DNA of 64,000 nt from Lacisediminimonas profundi (GTDB lineage: Bacteria > Pseudomonadota > Gammaproteobacteria > Burkholderiales > Burkholderiaceae_D), in the NCBI RefSeq assembly GCF_008831265.1, contig NZ_VTTH01000004.1, positions 372,001 through 436,000 on the forward strand, read 5' to 3'. Position numbers and translations under genes: made by a program. Shown piece by piece: positions 7,799-17,190 of this stretch. The notes below the pieces were generated by a model. It saw nothing but the letters and a program-made list of their open reading frames with translations, had not been told where the DNA came from and searched no databases. How positions within the stretch are numbered: the stretch's first letter is position 1; each line of letters opens with the position of its first letter.

Positions 7799-8653
7799 CT
7801 AGATTTTATAGTCGTGCATCATCTGCACCAGTTCAGGCCATTCCGGAGGATGGTATCCGGTGACCGAAGTAAACAGGTCGGCGTTCAGGCTCCGGTCGAG
7901 CACATGTTCGTCGTCCGGCATGATTTTCGTGTCCTTGCCATATGTGCGGGCGATCAGGCAGAGCAGCGAGTATTTGTCGATGGGCCGGGAGGCGACGTGA
8001 TACAGCCCGTAAAGCTCAGGCCGCGGAATGATCACATCGCGTACGAGGCGGGAAAATTCTACCGTGGGCAGGCCGGAAAATATCGTCCGTTTGAACCCCT
8101 TGCACTGGCTTTGGGCCAGGAACCATTCGAGCAGGCCGTACTGGCTTCCCCGTTCAGGGCCAATGATGGAGGAGCGCAGCGTGATCATGCCGGGCCCGGA
8201 AACTTCCCCGAGATGCTTGGTTTGTCCATAGACATCGCTGGCGTCGGGCTGGTCGGTTTCCCGGTAATTCCCGGTTTTTCCTGAAAAGACGCAGTCCGTG
8301 CTGACGTGGACCAGTCGCGCGCCGACCAGGCGGCAAAGCTGTGAAAGCCGATGCGGAAGCAGCGCATTCACCGTCAGCGCCGGAATCGGTGCATTGCCCT
8401 CGGGCAGATGCTTGGTCAGGCCCGCGCAATTGACGACCACATCCGGCCGGGCGCGATCGAACAGCGCGGCCACGTGATCGGTATTGGTCAGGTCGATGCC
8501 GGAGATGAGCTTGTTTGCCAGGGAGGCGCCGAGTTTCTGCTTGCCGGCGTCACTGCGCACGGTGCCGGTCACATTCCATTCCGGCCTTTCGGAGAGCACA
8601 TGCAGCATCATGCTTCCCAACATTCCGTTTGCACCCAGTATTAATACTTTCAT
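7799..8653 (-). CDS. RmlD-like nucleotide-sugar 4-reductase
   Basis: A 284-residue SDR with LGANGMLG near the N-terminus, STD at 118-120 and catalytic Tyr142/Lys146 (YGQTK). It is the size of RmlD and lacks the C-terminal cupin domain of CapF/FnlB/WbjC. In Vibrio cholerae O37 an RmlD-like reductase (WbvR) in this position yields UDP-L-RhaNAc, which is then 2-epimerised to UDP-L-QuiNAc. The three-gene set here (6775, 7799, 5652) therefore fits L-QuiNAc better than L-FucNAc; this is inference from domain content. Confidence 0.75.
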   Translation of the reverse strand: MKVLILGANGMLGSMMLHVLSERPEWNVTGTVRSDAGKQKLGASLANKLISGIDLTNTDHVAALFDRARPDVVVNCAGLTKHLPEGNAPIPALTVNALLPHRLSQLCRLVGARLVHVSTDCVFSGKTGNYRETDQPDASDVYGQTKHLGEVSGPGMITLRSSIIGPERGSQYGLLEWFLAQSQCKGFKRTIFSGLPTVEFSRLVRDVIIPRPELYGLYHVASRPIDKYSLLCLIARTYGKDTKIMPDDEHVLDRSLNADLFTSVTGYHPPEWPELVQMMHDYKI

Positions 8654-9873
8654 GATTTGTTCCCAATCGCGTCCTGCAGATGCGAGATCAGCTCCGAGAC
8701 GAGCTTGTCGTTGTCGAAATGCTCGCGATAGTAGGTTCTTCCATTGGCTCCCAGCTGGGCCCGCTCTCCGGCGGGCATCGCAAAAAGCCGGAGAATGGCC
8801 GTTGCCAGCCCTTCTGCATCTTCGGCCGGCACCGCCAGCCCCGCACGCGCTTCCTCGACCAGCCGGGCTCCTTCACCGTTCATGCACGCAATGATGGGCC
8901 TTCCCACCGCCATGTATGCCTGGACCTTGCTCGGCACGGTTGCCGCGAAAATCGGGCGGGCGGCGAGTGTCACCAGGAGCGCCGATGCCTTCGACAGGAG
9001 GTAAGGCATTGCCTCGACCGGAAATCGCCCGGCCAGATACAGATTGTCGAGGCCGAGCAACTGTTTCTGCTCTTGCATCCATGCCAGTTCGCTACCAGAA
9101 CCCAACACCACCAGTCGAATCCCGGGCTGCGATTTGAGCAGCGAGGCGGCCTTGACGATCACGCTCACCGCCTGCGCCGAACCGACATTGCCGGCAAAGA
9201 CGACGGAGAAGCCGTCCTCCAGTTCCGTCACCTTTGGTTGCAGGCCCGTGTCCGGATTGCAAAACGAAGCGTCTACCGAATTCGGATAGTAAATGATGCG
9301 GGCGCGAGGCGAAAAGCGTTTGATCGAGGCCTCGAATGGCCGCGACGATATCAGAATCAGGTCCGCGCGGCGATAGATAAATCGCACCAACTGTTCCACC
9401 ATCCAGATGATGGGACGGCTGCTCACGTAGCCAGTAGCCTCGAGGCTTTCGGGCCATAGATCCTGCACATACAGGACCACCGGAGCACCTTTGAGACGGC
9501 CGATCAGCAAGGCAGGCAATGCTTGCAGCAGTGGAGACGGTGCATAGACGAGGATCGCGTCCGGGCGCACGCCCCGTAGTTGCCACGGGCCGAACACCGC
9601 GCCGGAGACAACGAAGGACAGGTAGTTCAGGGCAAGGCGTATCCTGCTTTTGCGGCCACGCGGAAACAGAGGAACACGGAAAATGCGCGCTCCGCCCCGG
9701 CTTTCCTGGGTGCATCCGCCCGCGCGGTAACCAGGGAAGACCTGGCCATCCGGATAATTTGGCTTGCCGGTCAGGACGTCGGTCTGTATCCCTCGTTCGA
9801 CGAGCGAGGCCGTCAATTCATTGATGCGGAACGATTCGGGCCAGAAGTACTGGGACAGGACGAGCAGGCGCAC
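8650..9873 (-). CDS. GT4 family glycosyltransferase, WbuB-like
   Basis: A 407-residue GT-B enzyme with the typical WbuB-like opening (LSQYFWPE), a conserved DLWPES segment in the middle and the C-terminal nucleotide-sugar binding region. WbuB-type enzymes are the usual transferases for L-FucNAc-like residues. Lying next to the L-2-acetamido-6-deoxyhexose genes, it is the best candidate to add that sugar on the cytoplasmic face. It overlaps the reductase gene by 4 bases. Confidence 0.85.
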   Translation of the reverse strand: MRLLVLSQYFWPESFRINELTASLVERGIQTDVLTGKPNYPDGQVFPGYRAGGCTQESRGGARIFRVPLFPRGRKSRIRLALNYLSFVVSGAVFGPWQLRGVRPDAILVYAPSPLLQALPALLIGRLKGAPVVLYVQDLWPESLEATGYVSSRPIIWMVEQLVRFIYRRADLILISSRPFEASIKRFSPRARIIYYPNSVDASFCNPDTGLQPKVTELEDGFSVVFAGNVGSAQAVSVIVKAASLLKSQPGIRLVVLGSGSELAWMQEQKQLLGLDNLYLAGRFPVEAMPYLLSKASALLVTLAARPIFAATVPSKVQAYMAVGRPIIACMNGEGARLVEEARAGLAVPAEDAEGLATAILRLFAMPAGERAQLGANGRTYYREHFDNDKLVSELISHLQDAIGNKS

Positions 9874-11016
9874 TCAAGTCCTCCTTTGCCGGGCCAGCAT
9901 CGACAAGTAGTCGGCAAAGCGCTGTCCGATGTCGCGCCACAGGTAGCGTTGGCGGACGATATCCTGCCAGCGCTCCCCCCATGCCTGCAGCCGCTCCTTG
10001 TCCTCCAGCGCAAAGCAGAGGGCGCTTGCCAGGCCTTCCACTGTTGCCGGCACCACCAGTCGCGGCTCGATCTCGCGTACGTCGTCCAGTCCGCACTGGT
10101 CCGTCATCAGGACCGCAGTGCCGCAGACGCCGGCTTCGACCGCCACGATCGACATTGCTTCGCGCCGGGACGGAACGACCAGGATGCTTGCCTCGCGATA
10201 GGCCGCGGTTTTCATCGGACCGGAGACGAAGCCCGCGAAGTGCACCCGCTGCGCCAGCGCCGCCTCGCGCGCACGCTGTTCAAGCGAGGCCTGCAAGCCG
10301 CCATCCGGGCCGGCAAATACCAGCGTGGCGCCGGGAAATTGGGGCGCGATCCGGATGAAAGCTTCCAGCAGCAGGTCCGGGCCCTTGATCGGATCCAGCC
10401 TTCCCATGAACAGGATGCACGAGTCCGATGCGATCATCCCGGGCCACGGCAAGGAGACGCCCGGCACAGGTTCGAATTCTGACTCGACCACACCGTTAGG
10501 CAGCACTTTCACCCGGGCTGGGTCGATGCCGTGGCTCTCGAAATCCGGCAACTCCCCGGCCGTAACCGCAATCCACCCTGCAGCCCCGCGCAACAAGCGC
10601 CGCCCGAACACAAGGTTGAACAATTGCTTCAGTGCTTTGGAGCGGCCGAAGATTGCAAGGGCGCCGGCCGGGCTGACGACATACGGCACACCGGTGCGCC
10701 TGGCGACGAGGAACACGAAGACGGCCAGCAGGCTCCAGTAGCCCATGAAGTGGATTACGTCGGCCTTTCGTACCTGTGCTTCAACAGCCTTCCAGCGCAG
10801 CCGCGGGACCTGGTAACGCTTGTTCAAAGTCGGCAGGACCACCAGTTCGGCGTCGCCCAGTTGCGGCTGGCGCGCGTGCGGGTCGCCAATGTCCAGCGTC
10901 AGGACAGTGCAACCGACGCCGGCGGCGGAAATCGCGCGCGACAGTTGCATGGTACGTTCCGCATTGCCACCGCCCTCCCGGGCAGAAAGGATGGAGACGA
11001 CGTTCAATACCTGCAT
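9874..11016 (-). CDS. GT4 family glycosyltransferase
   Basis: A 380-residue GT-B glycosyltransferase. The N-terminus carries a glycine-rich acceptor loop (REGGGNAER), and the C-terminal half has the group 1 transferase pattern GRLDPIKGPDLLLEA followed by an acid-rich sugar-nucleotide site near VPSRREAMSIVAVEA. It directly abuts the neighbouring transferase gene, so the two probably add successive sugars of the repeat unit. Donor and acceptor cannot be assigned from sequence. Confidence 0.85.
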   Translation of the reverse strand: MQVLNVVSILSAREGGGNAERTMQLSRAISAAGVGCTVLTLDIGDPHARQPQLGDAELVVLPTLNKRYQVPRLRWKAVEAQVRKADVIHFMGYWSLLAVFVFLVARRTGVPYVVSPAGALAIFGRSKALKQLFNLVFGRRLLRGAAGWIAVTAGELPDFESHGIDPARVKVLPNGVVESEFEPVPGVSLPWPGMIASDSCILFMGRLDPIKGPDLLLEAFIRIAPQFPGATLVFAGPDGGLQASLEQRAREAALAQRVHFAGFVSGPMKTAAYREASILVVPSRREAMSIVAVEAGVCGTAVLMTDQCGLDDVREIEPRLVVPATVEGLASALCFALEDKERLQAWGERWQDIVRQRYLWRDIGQRFADYLSMLARQRRT

Positions 11017-11019
11017 GAG

Positions 11020-12063
11020 TCATCCATTGGCGGTTCCGGGCTGGGCATTCGAGCGTTTGTCCGCAGACATTTCCTTGCGATACCAGTCAAGGAAATTTGC
11101 CAGGCCGTCGGCGAAACTCCGGACCGGCGAAAAGCCCAGTGACTCGATGGTGGCCTGGCTGAAGCGGCACCGTGGATCGACGATGTTTCGCCCCATCACA
11201 CGCAGGGTCGCCGCCAGCACTGCTGGCGGCAGCGCCATGATGGGCACTGGGTAAGCGGGGAGTCCGAGCGTATTGCGGATGACTTGCTCGACGTCCAGGA
11301 AGTTGTTGGCGCGATCGGCGTCTTCGGACACGATGCAGGTGGCGCCGTCCAGGCTTTGCGCTTGCCCGATCAGGAAGCGCAATGCAGCGACCACGTTATC
11401 GATATGAACCAGGTTCATCGCCCGCCGTCCGAACAGGCAGCTCTTCAGGTAATTTTTCTGCCATCGGGCGTGCTGCAGGTCGTGGCAAAGCTTCATCAGC
11501 GGTGCGCCGCCCGGGCCGTAGACCGACGTCGGCCGCACCACGACAAGGTCGAATCCATGGCGACGGGCGCCCTCATGGATCACTTCCTCGATCCGCAGCT
11601 TGGTACGGCCATAGGGAGTGGTTGGGCTGCATGGGGTCTTTTCATCCACCCAGGAAGTAGCGGCGCGGCCGATGACGGCTGCGGTACTCACATGCACGAG
11701 ACGGGCAACGCCGGCACTGGCGCAGGCATCCACCAGGTTCGACGTGGCCCTGATATTTTCCTCGGGCGATGCGTGCCACATGTAGGCCAGGTGGACGACC
11801 GTGCAGCCGGGTGCCAGCCAGGGGGGCAGCGTTTCCGGTTGCAGCAAATTCCCTTGCAACTCGTCGACGCAAGCATCGTGCGCTGCTGCCGCCCGGTGAC
11901 GCAGCGCGCGTACCCTGTAGCCGCCTTCGGAGACAAGCGCTGAAATCAAGCGGGTGCCAAGGTAGCCGCTTGCCCCGGACACCGCGATCGTCGGTACTGG
12001 CGGAGGAAATTGCATGGGGGCGTCCTTCGTGACGACCCGGACCTGATTTGGCTGATCCATCAC
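11020..12063 (-). CDS. NAD-dependent epimerase/dehydratase (extended SDR)
   Basis: A 347-residue protein with SGASGYLG at 29-36 and an intact Tyr151/Lys155 (YGRTK). A non-conserved 20-residue leader precedes the Rossmann fold, so a later start (Met17) is possible. It overlaps the polymerase-like gene by 4 bases. It could be a 4-epimerase or 4-reductase for one of the nucleotide sugars; the substrate is not recognisable. Confidence 0.75.
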   Translation of the reverse strand: MMDQPNQVRVVTKDAPMQFPPPVPTIAVSGASGYLGTRLISALVSEGGYRVRALRHRAAAAHDACVDELQGNLLQPETLPPWLAPGCTVVHLAYMWHASPEENIRATSNLVDACASAGVARLVHVSTAAVIGRAATSWVDEKTPCSPTTPYGRTKLRIEEVIHEGARRHGFDLVVVRPTSVYGPGGAPLMKLCHDLQHARWQKNYLKSCLFGRRAMNLVHIDNVVAALRFLIGQAQSLDGATCIVSEDADRANNFLDVEQVIRNTLGLPAYPVPIMALPPAVLAATLRVMGRNIVDPRCRFSQATIESLGFSPVRSFADGLANFLDWYRKEMSADKRSNAQPGTANG

Positions 12064-13493
12064 AGTCCGGGGGCGGTACTGGGCCGGGAAAAGCGCCAGG
12101 CCAAGCCCGCTGCGAGCGGGAAGAAGGGATAAATGGCTTTACGCTGCAAAACGCCGCTGTGCGCAATGCTGAGTGCCAGTATCACCAGCGTGCCAGCCGA
12201 AAAATAGAGCAGCGCCCGGCTCATTGCGTCCATGTCGCGGGTCCGGAGCAGGCCGGCAACAGCATGATAAATTGTCGTTGCCAGCAGGCCGAAGAACACT
12301 GCGGCGCCGAGAATGCCGTATTGCGCAAGGAGAGCGAGCGCGAACAAATCGTCGCTCGAGCCGGAAGCGCCTTGCATCCATCCAATAATGCCGTGTCCAA
12401 GCAGCGCACCCTGCAAGTCGCTGGACTGCCCCAGGAAAAGTTTCCCCCATTCAGACTGGGTATATAGCGTCCTTGCCTCTTGATGGACCAGTTGAAGGCC
12501 AGTCTGGTTGGGAACCTGGAAATCGCCATGGCGAAGCGCCGTCCAGTAGTAGTCCCGGGACGTGCCGAGCGGATCCACGAAAAGTTGTATCAGGACCAGC
12601 GCCACCATCACGGCAAGTACGGCGAGTCCGCGGCGGCGGATGATCCGGTCCTTCTCCCGCCATGCGAACACGCATGCGATCAAGGTAAACGCGACCGCTG
12701 CAGCGGCGACCGGCAGGCGCACCCCATGCAGGAGCAGTCCAGATGCGCACACGGCCATGCCAAGCAGCCAGTACCAGCGGCCTTCAAGGCAGTACAGCAC
12801 CGCATGCGCGTATGCTGCCAATGCCGCAAATATCGTCACCGCATGCAGGTGCTCCAGCAGTCCCGGGGGGCGATAGGCAATGCCAAGCAGTTGCGTCATT
12901 TCGCTGCTGTTGCGGGCGGTAGCATAAGCGTGGTTCAGGATCTGGAACGCCGTGGGCCTGAGCAGGATCCGAGCCGAGAAGTTTTCGTAAATCATCTCCA
13001 CGGCGACAATGAGGCCACCTGCCGCCAGCAAGACCAGCAGCATCTTCAAGCGGGTCGGCCGCATCACCTGTACCACCCAGAACAGTAGCAACGGCACGGT
13101 GAACAGCAGCATTCCGCGCACGGGCAGGTCGATATCCCCGGCAATCGTCGCGCTCGCCACGGAGATCAAGTGATGGACAAGGATGAAAGTGAACGCCAGC
13201 GGAAGCCATTGCACCGATGAGGACTGATGCGGTAGCCGGATAGAGTCACGGTTGAAATTAGCCCAGAGTGTCTGGGCAATTCCCAGTGTCAGGAGTGCGT
13301 AGGTCAGGATCGCCACTTCCGCTCGCCCCGTGAGGACCTGCAGCGCATAGGTGAGCGGCAGCAGGAGGAAGAAGCCATACAGGCATATCGCGCCGGCAGT
13401 CGTGGCCAAGCTGGGCTGGGTGGCCGCGGACAGGTCCATTCCGCGATCGGTGGCGCCGGATGCTGCTGGTGAGGAGCGCGTCGGTGTGTTCAT
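12060..13493 (-). CDS. Wzy-like O-antigen polymerase candidate
   Basis: A 477-residue polytopic membrane protein with about 11-12 predicted helices and a larger hydrophilic loop around residues 300-370, the layout of O-antigen polymerases and ligases. Sequence conservation in that class is low, so the call rests on topology and on position among glycosyltransferases and Wzx. It would link repeat units in the periplasm. It overlaps both neighbours by 4 bases. Confidence 0.65.
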   Translation of the reverse strand: MNTPTRSSPAASGATDRGMDLSAATQPSLATTAGAICLYGFFLLLPLTYALQVLTGRAEVAILTYALLTLGIAQTLWANFNRDSIRLPHQSSSVQWLPLAFTFILVHHLISVASATIAGDIDLPVRGMLLFTVPLLLFWVVQVMRPTRLKMLLVLLAAGGLIVAVEMIYENFSARILLRPTAFQILNHAYATARNSSEMTQLLGIAYRPPGLLEHLHAVTIFAALAAYAHAVLYCLEGRWYWLLGMAVCASGLLLHGVRLPVAAAAVAFTLIACVFAWREKDRIIRRRGLAVLAVMVALVLIQLFVDPLGTSRDYYWTALRHGDFQVPNQTGLQLVHQEARTLYTQSEWGKLFLGQSSDLQGALLGHGIIGWMQGASGSSDDLFALALLAQYGILGAAVFFGLLATTIYHAVAGLLRTRDMDAMSRALLYFSAGTLVILALSIAHSGVLQRKAIYPFFPLAAGLAWRFSRPSTAPGL

Positions 13494-14389
13494 TGGCGTT
13501 TCGATCCTGCGCCCATCGCGATCAGTGTCCTCAGCAGCGCTGCCTTCATGCGAACCAACGCGGGCGCTTCATGTGCCCGGCATACGGCGAGTTCGGCAAG
13601 GCTTTCTTCCCGATTGCCGAGGTCATAGTGCGCCTTCGCCAGTGCGAAGGAAAGCCAGCCAGGAGAACGGGCGGCACCGGTCGCCGGATCCGGCGCAAGG
13701 TAATGCGAGCGCAGTTCGCCCAGGCAAGTCAGGGTACGGGTTGGTGACGAGGTGTTGCTGTTGCCTATCCAGTAGTAGCCATGCCGCCCCGGTATGCGGC
13801 AGAAGGCCTCGGTGCGGCGGGCCAGTCGCAGCCAGCACTCGAAATCTTCCGCTGCCACCAGCCGCGGATTTTCCGACAATCCACCGACAGCCGCAAGCAG
13901 GTCGCGCCGCACGACAACGCTGGAATTCAGCAGGGCGTTTCCGTGCAGGACCAGGTCGTCGTAGACCGGCCTGGTCAATTCCCGGGTCCTGATCACGCGC
14001 CTCGAGAATGGATGAGGGCGGGGGCCGGCCCTGAGCAGGTCGTGGTAAACGATATCGGCACCCTGTTGCAGGCTGTTCAGCGACAGCGCCAGTTTTTCTG
14101 GCAGCCACCAGTCGTCTGCATCAAGGAAAGCGGCCCACTTGCCGGTGGCTTGTCCGAGGCCGATGTTGCGGGATACTGCGATGACCCCCTTGTTGTTGGC
14201 TTTCAGAAGCCGGATGCGCGGGTCGGCGAACCCGGCGACCACCTCGTCGGTATTGTCGGCCGAGTGGTTGTCAATAACCAGCGCTTCCCAGTCCTGATGA
14301 GTCTGGTTGACGACCGACTTCAGCGCCCGCGAAAGAAGCGGCGCGCTGTTGTAAGTCGGGATGATTATCGATACCAGCCGTTCAGTCAT
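13490..14389 (-). CDS. GT2 family glycosyltransferase
   Basis: A 299-residue GT-A enzyme. The N-terminal motif SIIIPTYNSA, the acidic DNHSAD region and the DXD-type FLDADDWW motif near residue 95 define family GT2. It has no membrane segment. It overlaps its two neighbours by 4 bases each and is probably translationally coupled. It adds one residue of the repeat unit; the sugar is unknown. Confidence 0.85.
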   Translation of the reverse strand: MTERLVSIIIPTYNSAPLLSRALKSVVNQTHQDWEALVIDNHSADNTDEVVAGFADPRIRLLKANNKGVIAVSRNIGLGQATGKWAAFLDADDWWLPEKLALSLNSLQQGADIVYHDLLRAGPRPHPFSRRVIRTRELTRPVYDDLVLHGNALLNSSVVVRRDLLAAVGGLSENPRLVAAEDFECWLRLARRTEAFCRIPGRHGYYWIGNSNTSSPTRTLTCLGELRSHYLAPDPATGAARSPGWLSFALAKAHYDLGNREESLAELAVCRAHEAPALVRMKAALLRTLIAMGAGSKRQ

Positions 14390-15333
14390 GCGGATACGCC
14401 ATAGGTTTTCATGCAGAAGGAAATCAGGGAGTCGATTTCGGCCGTGCGGTCAGCCGTGAGCCGGAACCCCGTTTGTTGCAGGGCATCCGTCACGTAGCTG
14501 AGGTCGGCCGCCACTTCGCCGACGGCCGGCGGCACCCGGCTCACGGACGGTCGTGCGCCCAGCAGGGTCGCGCAGCGGTCGGCAGCGATGTTGGCAGCTT
14601 CGAACACCGTCGGACTCCAGTTCCCGCCCAGGTTGAACAAACGGCGGTCTTGTCGGGCCAGCGGCAAGTCCAGGAAATGCAGGATGGCCCGGCAGACATC
14701 GGTCATTGGCAAGAAGTCCCGACGCTGCATGCCGCTTGAATGCAGGGTCATGCTGCCGGTTGTGACCGCTTGCCTGCACAGGTCATTGAACAGCAGGTCC
14801 CAGCAGTTGGCATCCGGGTCGGCAGGTGCGCCGAATGCATTCGACATTCTCAGCACGATGCCTTCGATCTGCCCCAGCTTGTCGGCAGCGAGGACGATAT
14901 CTTCCGCCGCGCGGTGACTGGTTGCATAGGGGTGGACCGGGCACGGCCAGCTGTTCTCGCTGATGGTGCCGGTCAACGGGCTGCCATAGACGTGCGCAGT
15001 GGACAGGTAGATGAAACGACGCACGCCGGCCTTCTTCGCCGCCTGCAGCAGGCGCGCGGTTGCGACACCGTTCATCGCCAGCGCGCCGGCAGGGTCGGCA
15101 GCGCAATCGGCGGCGTTCATGGCCGCCAGGTGGACGACTGCCTCTACGCCCTCGCAAGCCTTGTACAGGTTTTCTTCACTGGACCAGTCGGTGACCGCGG
15201 CGGCGAATGCTCCCGCCATGCCGTGGATGGCACTGCGCGAGCCGCACACGACCTCGTGCGAGCTGTATTCCGCGAGGAATCGACATAGCCGGCCACCGAC
15301 GTAGCCGCGCGCTCCGGTTACCAGTAACTTCAT
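14386..15333 (-). CDS. Extended SDR with Lys-to-His in the active-site motif
   Basis: A 315-residue NAD(P)-dependent epimerase/dehydratase family protein with VTGARGYVGG at the N-terminus. The catalytic tyrosine is present (Tyr136) but the YxxxK lysine is His140 (YATSH). It lies next to the CDP-glucose dehydratase gene, so a CDP-4-keto-6-deoxyhexose is a possible substrate. The substitution may be a trait of its subfamily or may reduce activity; sequence alone does not decide. Confidence 0.7.
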   Translation of the reverse strand: MKLLVTGARGYVGGRLCRFLAEYSSHEVVCGSRSAIHGMAGAFAAAVTDWSSEENLYKACEGVEAVVHLAAMNAADCAADPAGALAMNGVATARLLQAAKKAGVRRFIYLSTAHVYGSPLTGTISENSWPCPVHPYATSHRAAEDIVLAADKLGQIEGIVLRMSNAFGAPADPDANCWDLLFNDLCRQAVTTGSMTLHSSGMQRRDFLPMTDVCRAILHFLDLPLARQDRRLFNLGGNWSPTVFEAANIAADRCATLLGARPSVSRVPPAVGEVAADLSYVTDALQQTGFRLTADRTAEIDSLISFCMKTYGVSA

Positions 15334-15346
15334 TCGCCTGCCGGCA

Positions 15347-16429
15347 TCAGTTGATTTCAGGGAAGTACTCGCGAATCTGGCGGCCGGTGACCTGGCTCGC
15401 GTCTTCGCCGTCCAGTACCGACTTGTACCAGTCCGCCGTGGCAGTCAGCGTCTGCTCGATATTCCAGCGCGGATACCAGCCCAGCTTCTGGTGTGCCTTG
15501 TCGCAGTTCAGCTGAAGCAATTGCGCTTCGTGCTGCTGTTGCACCCCCTTCTCGACAGCGACCGCGCCCGTCCCGAACCGGGTGACGAGCGTCTGCGCGA
15601 CTTCCCCGACCGTCCGGCATTGCGTGGACGGAGGCCCGAAATTCCATGACCCGGCGTAGCCCTTCGGATCTTCGTGGAGGCAGGCTCCGAGCAACAGGTA
15701 GCCCGACAGCGGCTCCAGCACGTGCTGCCATGGCCGCGTTGCGTGCGGATTGCGCAGGAGGACTTCCTTGCCTGCGGCCACCGCCCTCACGCAGTCGGGC
15801 ACGATGCGATCGGCTGCCCAGTCGCCACCCCCGATCACGTTGCCGGCACGTGTCGTGGCAGCCCCGAGATCGCCCCGTTGCGAAAGGAAGGAGCGCGAGT
15901 AGGCCGAGAACGCTATTTCCGCCGCGGCCTTGGACGCGCTGTACGGATCATGGCCGCCGAGTTGGTCATTTTCGCGGTAGCCCCAGATCCACTCATGGTT
16001 CTCGTAGCACTTGTCGGAAGTGATGTAGACCAGCGATCTGATCGAGGGCGTGGCACGCACCGCTTCCAGCACGTGCACCGATCCCATCACGTTGGTGCTG
16101 AAGGTTTCGACCGGATCGGAGTAGGAACGCTTCACGAGCGCTTGCGCCGCCAGGTGGAACAGGTACTCCGGGGCGCAGGCGCGGACCGCCTCCACGAGGT
16201 GGCCGGCATCGCGGATGTCACCCTCGATATGCTGGATCTGGTGCCGCAGGCCAAGCCGCTCGAAGTGGCTGTCCTCGGTCGCCGGCGGCAGCGCATAGCC
16301 AGTCACTTCGGCGCCAAGCTGGGTCAGTATCCGGGCAAGCCACGAGCCCTTGAAGCCGGTGTGCCCGGTGATGAATACCCGTTTGCCGCGATACGCCTGC
16401 AGGGCGTCTGCCATCACCATCGTACCCAT
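15347..16429 (-). CDS. rfbG: CDP-glucose 4,6-dehydratase
   Basis: A 360-residue SDR with the family-specific GHTGFKGSWL nucleotide loop and an intact YSASK catalytic motif. It converts CDP-D-glucose to CDP-4-keto-6-deoxy-D-glucose. The gene overlaps rfbF by 16 bases at the chosen start; starts at 16420 or 16414 are alternatives. A GGGGAGG sequence precedes the first ATG. Confidence 0.93.
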   Translation of the reverse strand: MGTMVMADALQAYRGKRVFITGHTGFKGSWLARILTQLGAEVTGYALPPATEDSHFERLGLRHQIQHIEGDIRDAGHLVEAVRACAPEYLFHLAAQALVKRSYSDPVETFSTNVMGSVHVLEAVRATPSIRSLVYITSDKCYENHEWIWGYRENDQLGGHDPYSASKAAAEIAFSAYSRSFLSQRGDLGAATTRAGNVIGGGDWAADRIVPDCVRAVAAGKEVLLRNPHATRPWQHVLEPLSGYLLLGACLHEDPKGYAGSWNFGPPSTQCRTVGEVAQTLVTRFGTGAVAVEKGVQQQHEAQLLQLNCDKAHQKLGWYPRWNIEQTLTATADWYKSVLDGEDASQVTGRQIREYFPEIN

Positions 16430-17190
16430 GGGGCCTCCCCTTGTGCATACAGCGAATTCAGTACCTGGTATTCCCGGCTGGTGTCCATTGGTTGCCAGAA
16501 GCCGTCGTGCTCATACACCATCAGGTTGCCTTCGCTGACGAGGCGGCGCATCGGCTCTTGTTCGAACACGAGATCGTCACCGTCGCCGAGGTAATCGAAA
16601 AGGCGCCGGTTGGCGACGAAGTAGCCGCCGGAAATCCGGCCGCCGGTCGCTTGCGGCTTCTCGTTGAATTCGGTGACCAGTCCGGCTTCGCTGCGCAATT
16701 CGCCGAAGCGGCCGGGCGGGCGCACGCCGGTGACGGTCAGGACCTTGTCGTGGCTGCGGTGGAATGCAAGCAGGGCATTCAGGTCTATATCCCCCACGCC
16801 GTCGCCGTAGGTCAGCAGGAAATCGTCATCGCCCACGTAACGTGCAATCTTCCGGATCCGCGCGCCCGTCATCGCATTAAGTCCGGTATCGGCCAGCGTG
16901 ACCTTCCAGTCCGACTCTGCATGATGGCTGTGGAACGACATGGCGGACGTGTTCCCGAGCTCAAGCGTCACGTCCCGCGTGTAAGCCTCGTAGTTGAGGA
17001 AAAATTCGCGGATCGCATTTCCCTTGTAGCCCAGGCACAGCACGAACTCCTGCAGCCCAAAGGAAGCGTAGTATTTCATGATGTGCCACAGGATCGGATA
17101 AGGTCCGATCGGGATCATTGGTTTGGGGATATCGTCCGCAACGTCGCGGATGCGGGTACCGTACCCGCCGCAAAGGATTACAACTTTCAT
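16414..17190 (-). CDS. rfbF: Glucose-1-phosphate cytidylyltransferase
   Basis: A 258-residue nucleotidyltransferase beginning MKVVILCGGYGTRI, the signature of this family, with PKPMIPIG and WHIMKYY following. It makes CDP-glucose from CTP and glucose 1-phosphate, the first step before rfbG. The start at 17190 is chosen because the Rossmann-like strand begins there and overlaps the upstream stop by 4 bases; the longer frame adds about 50 unrelated residues. Confidence 0.95.
   Translation of the reverse strand: MKVVILCGGYGTRIRDVADDIPKPMIPIGPYPILWHIMKYYASFGLQEFVLCLGYKGNAIREFFLNYEAYTRDVTLELGNTSAMSFHSHHAESDWKVTLADTGLNAMTGARIRKIARYVGDDDFLLTYGDGVGDIDLNALLAFHRSHDKVLTVTGVRPPGRFGELRSEAGLVTEFNEKPQATGGRISGGYFVANRRLFDYLGDGDDLVFEQEPMRRLVSEGNLMVYEHDGFWQPMDTSREYQVLNSLYAQGEAPWVRW

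Noticed and set aside
12915-12923. GGCGGTAGC on the plus strand, the first nine bases of an ops element
   Set aside because: It lies inside the polymerase-like gene on the strand opposite to the operon, and the last three bases do not match.
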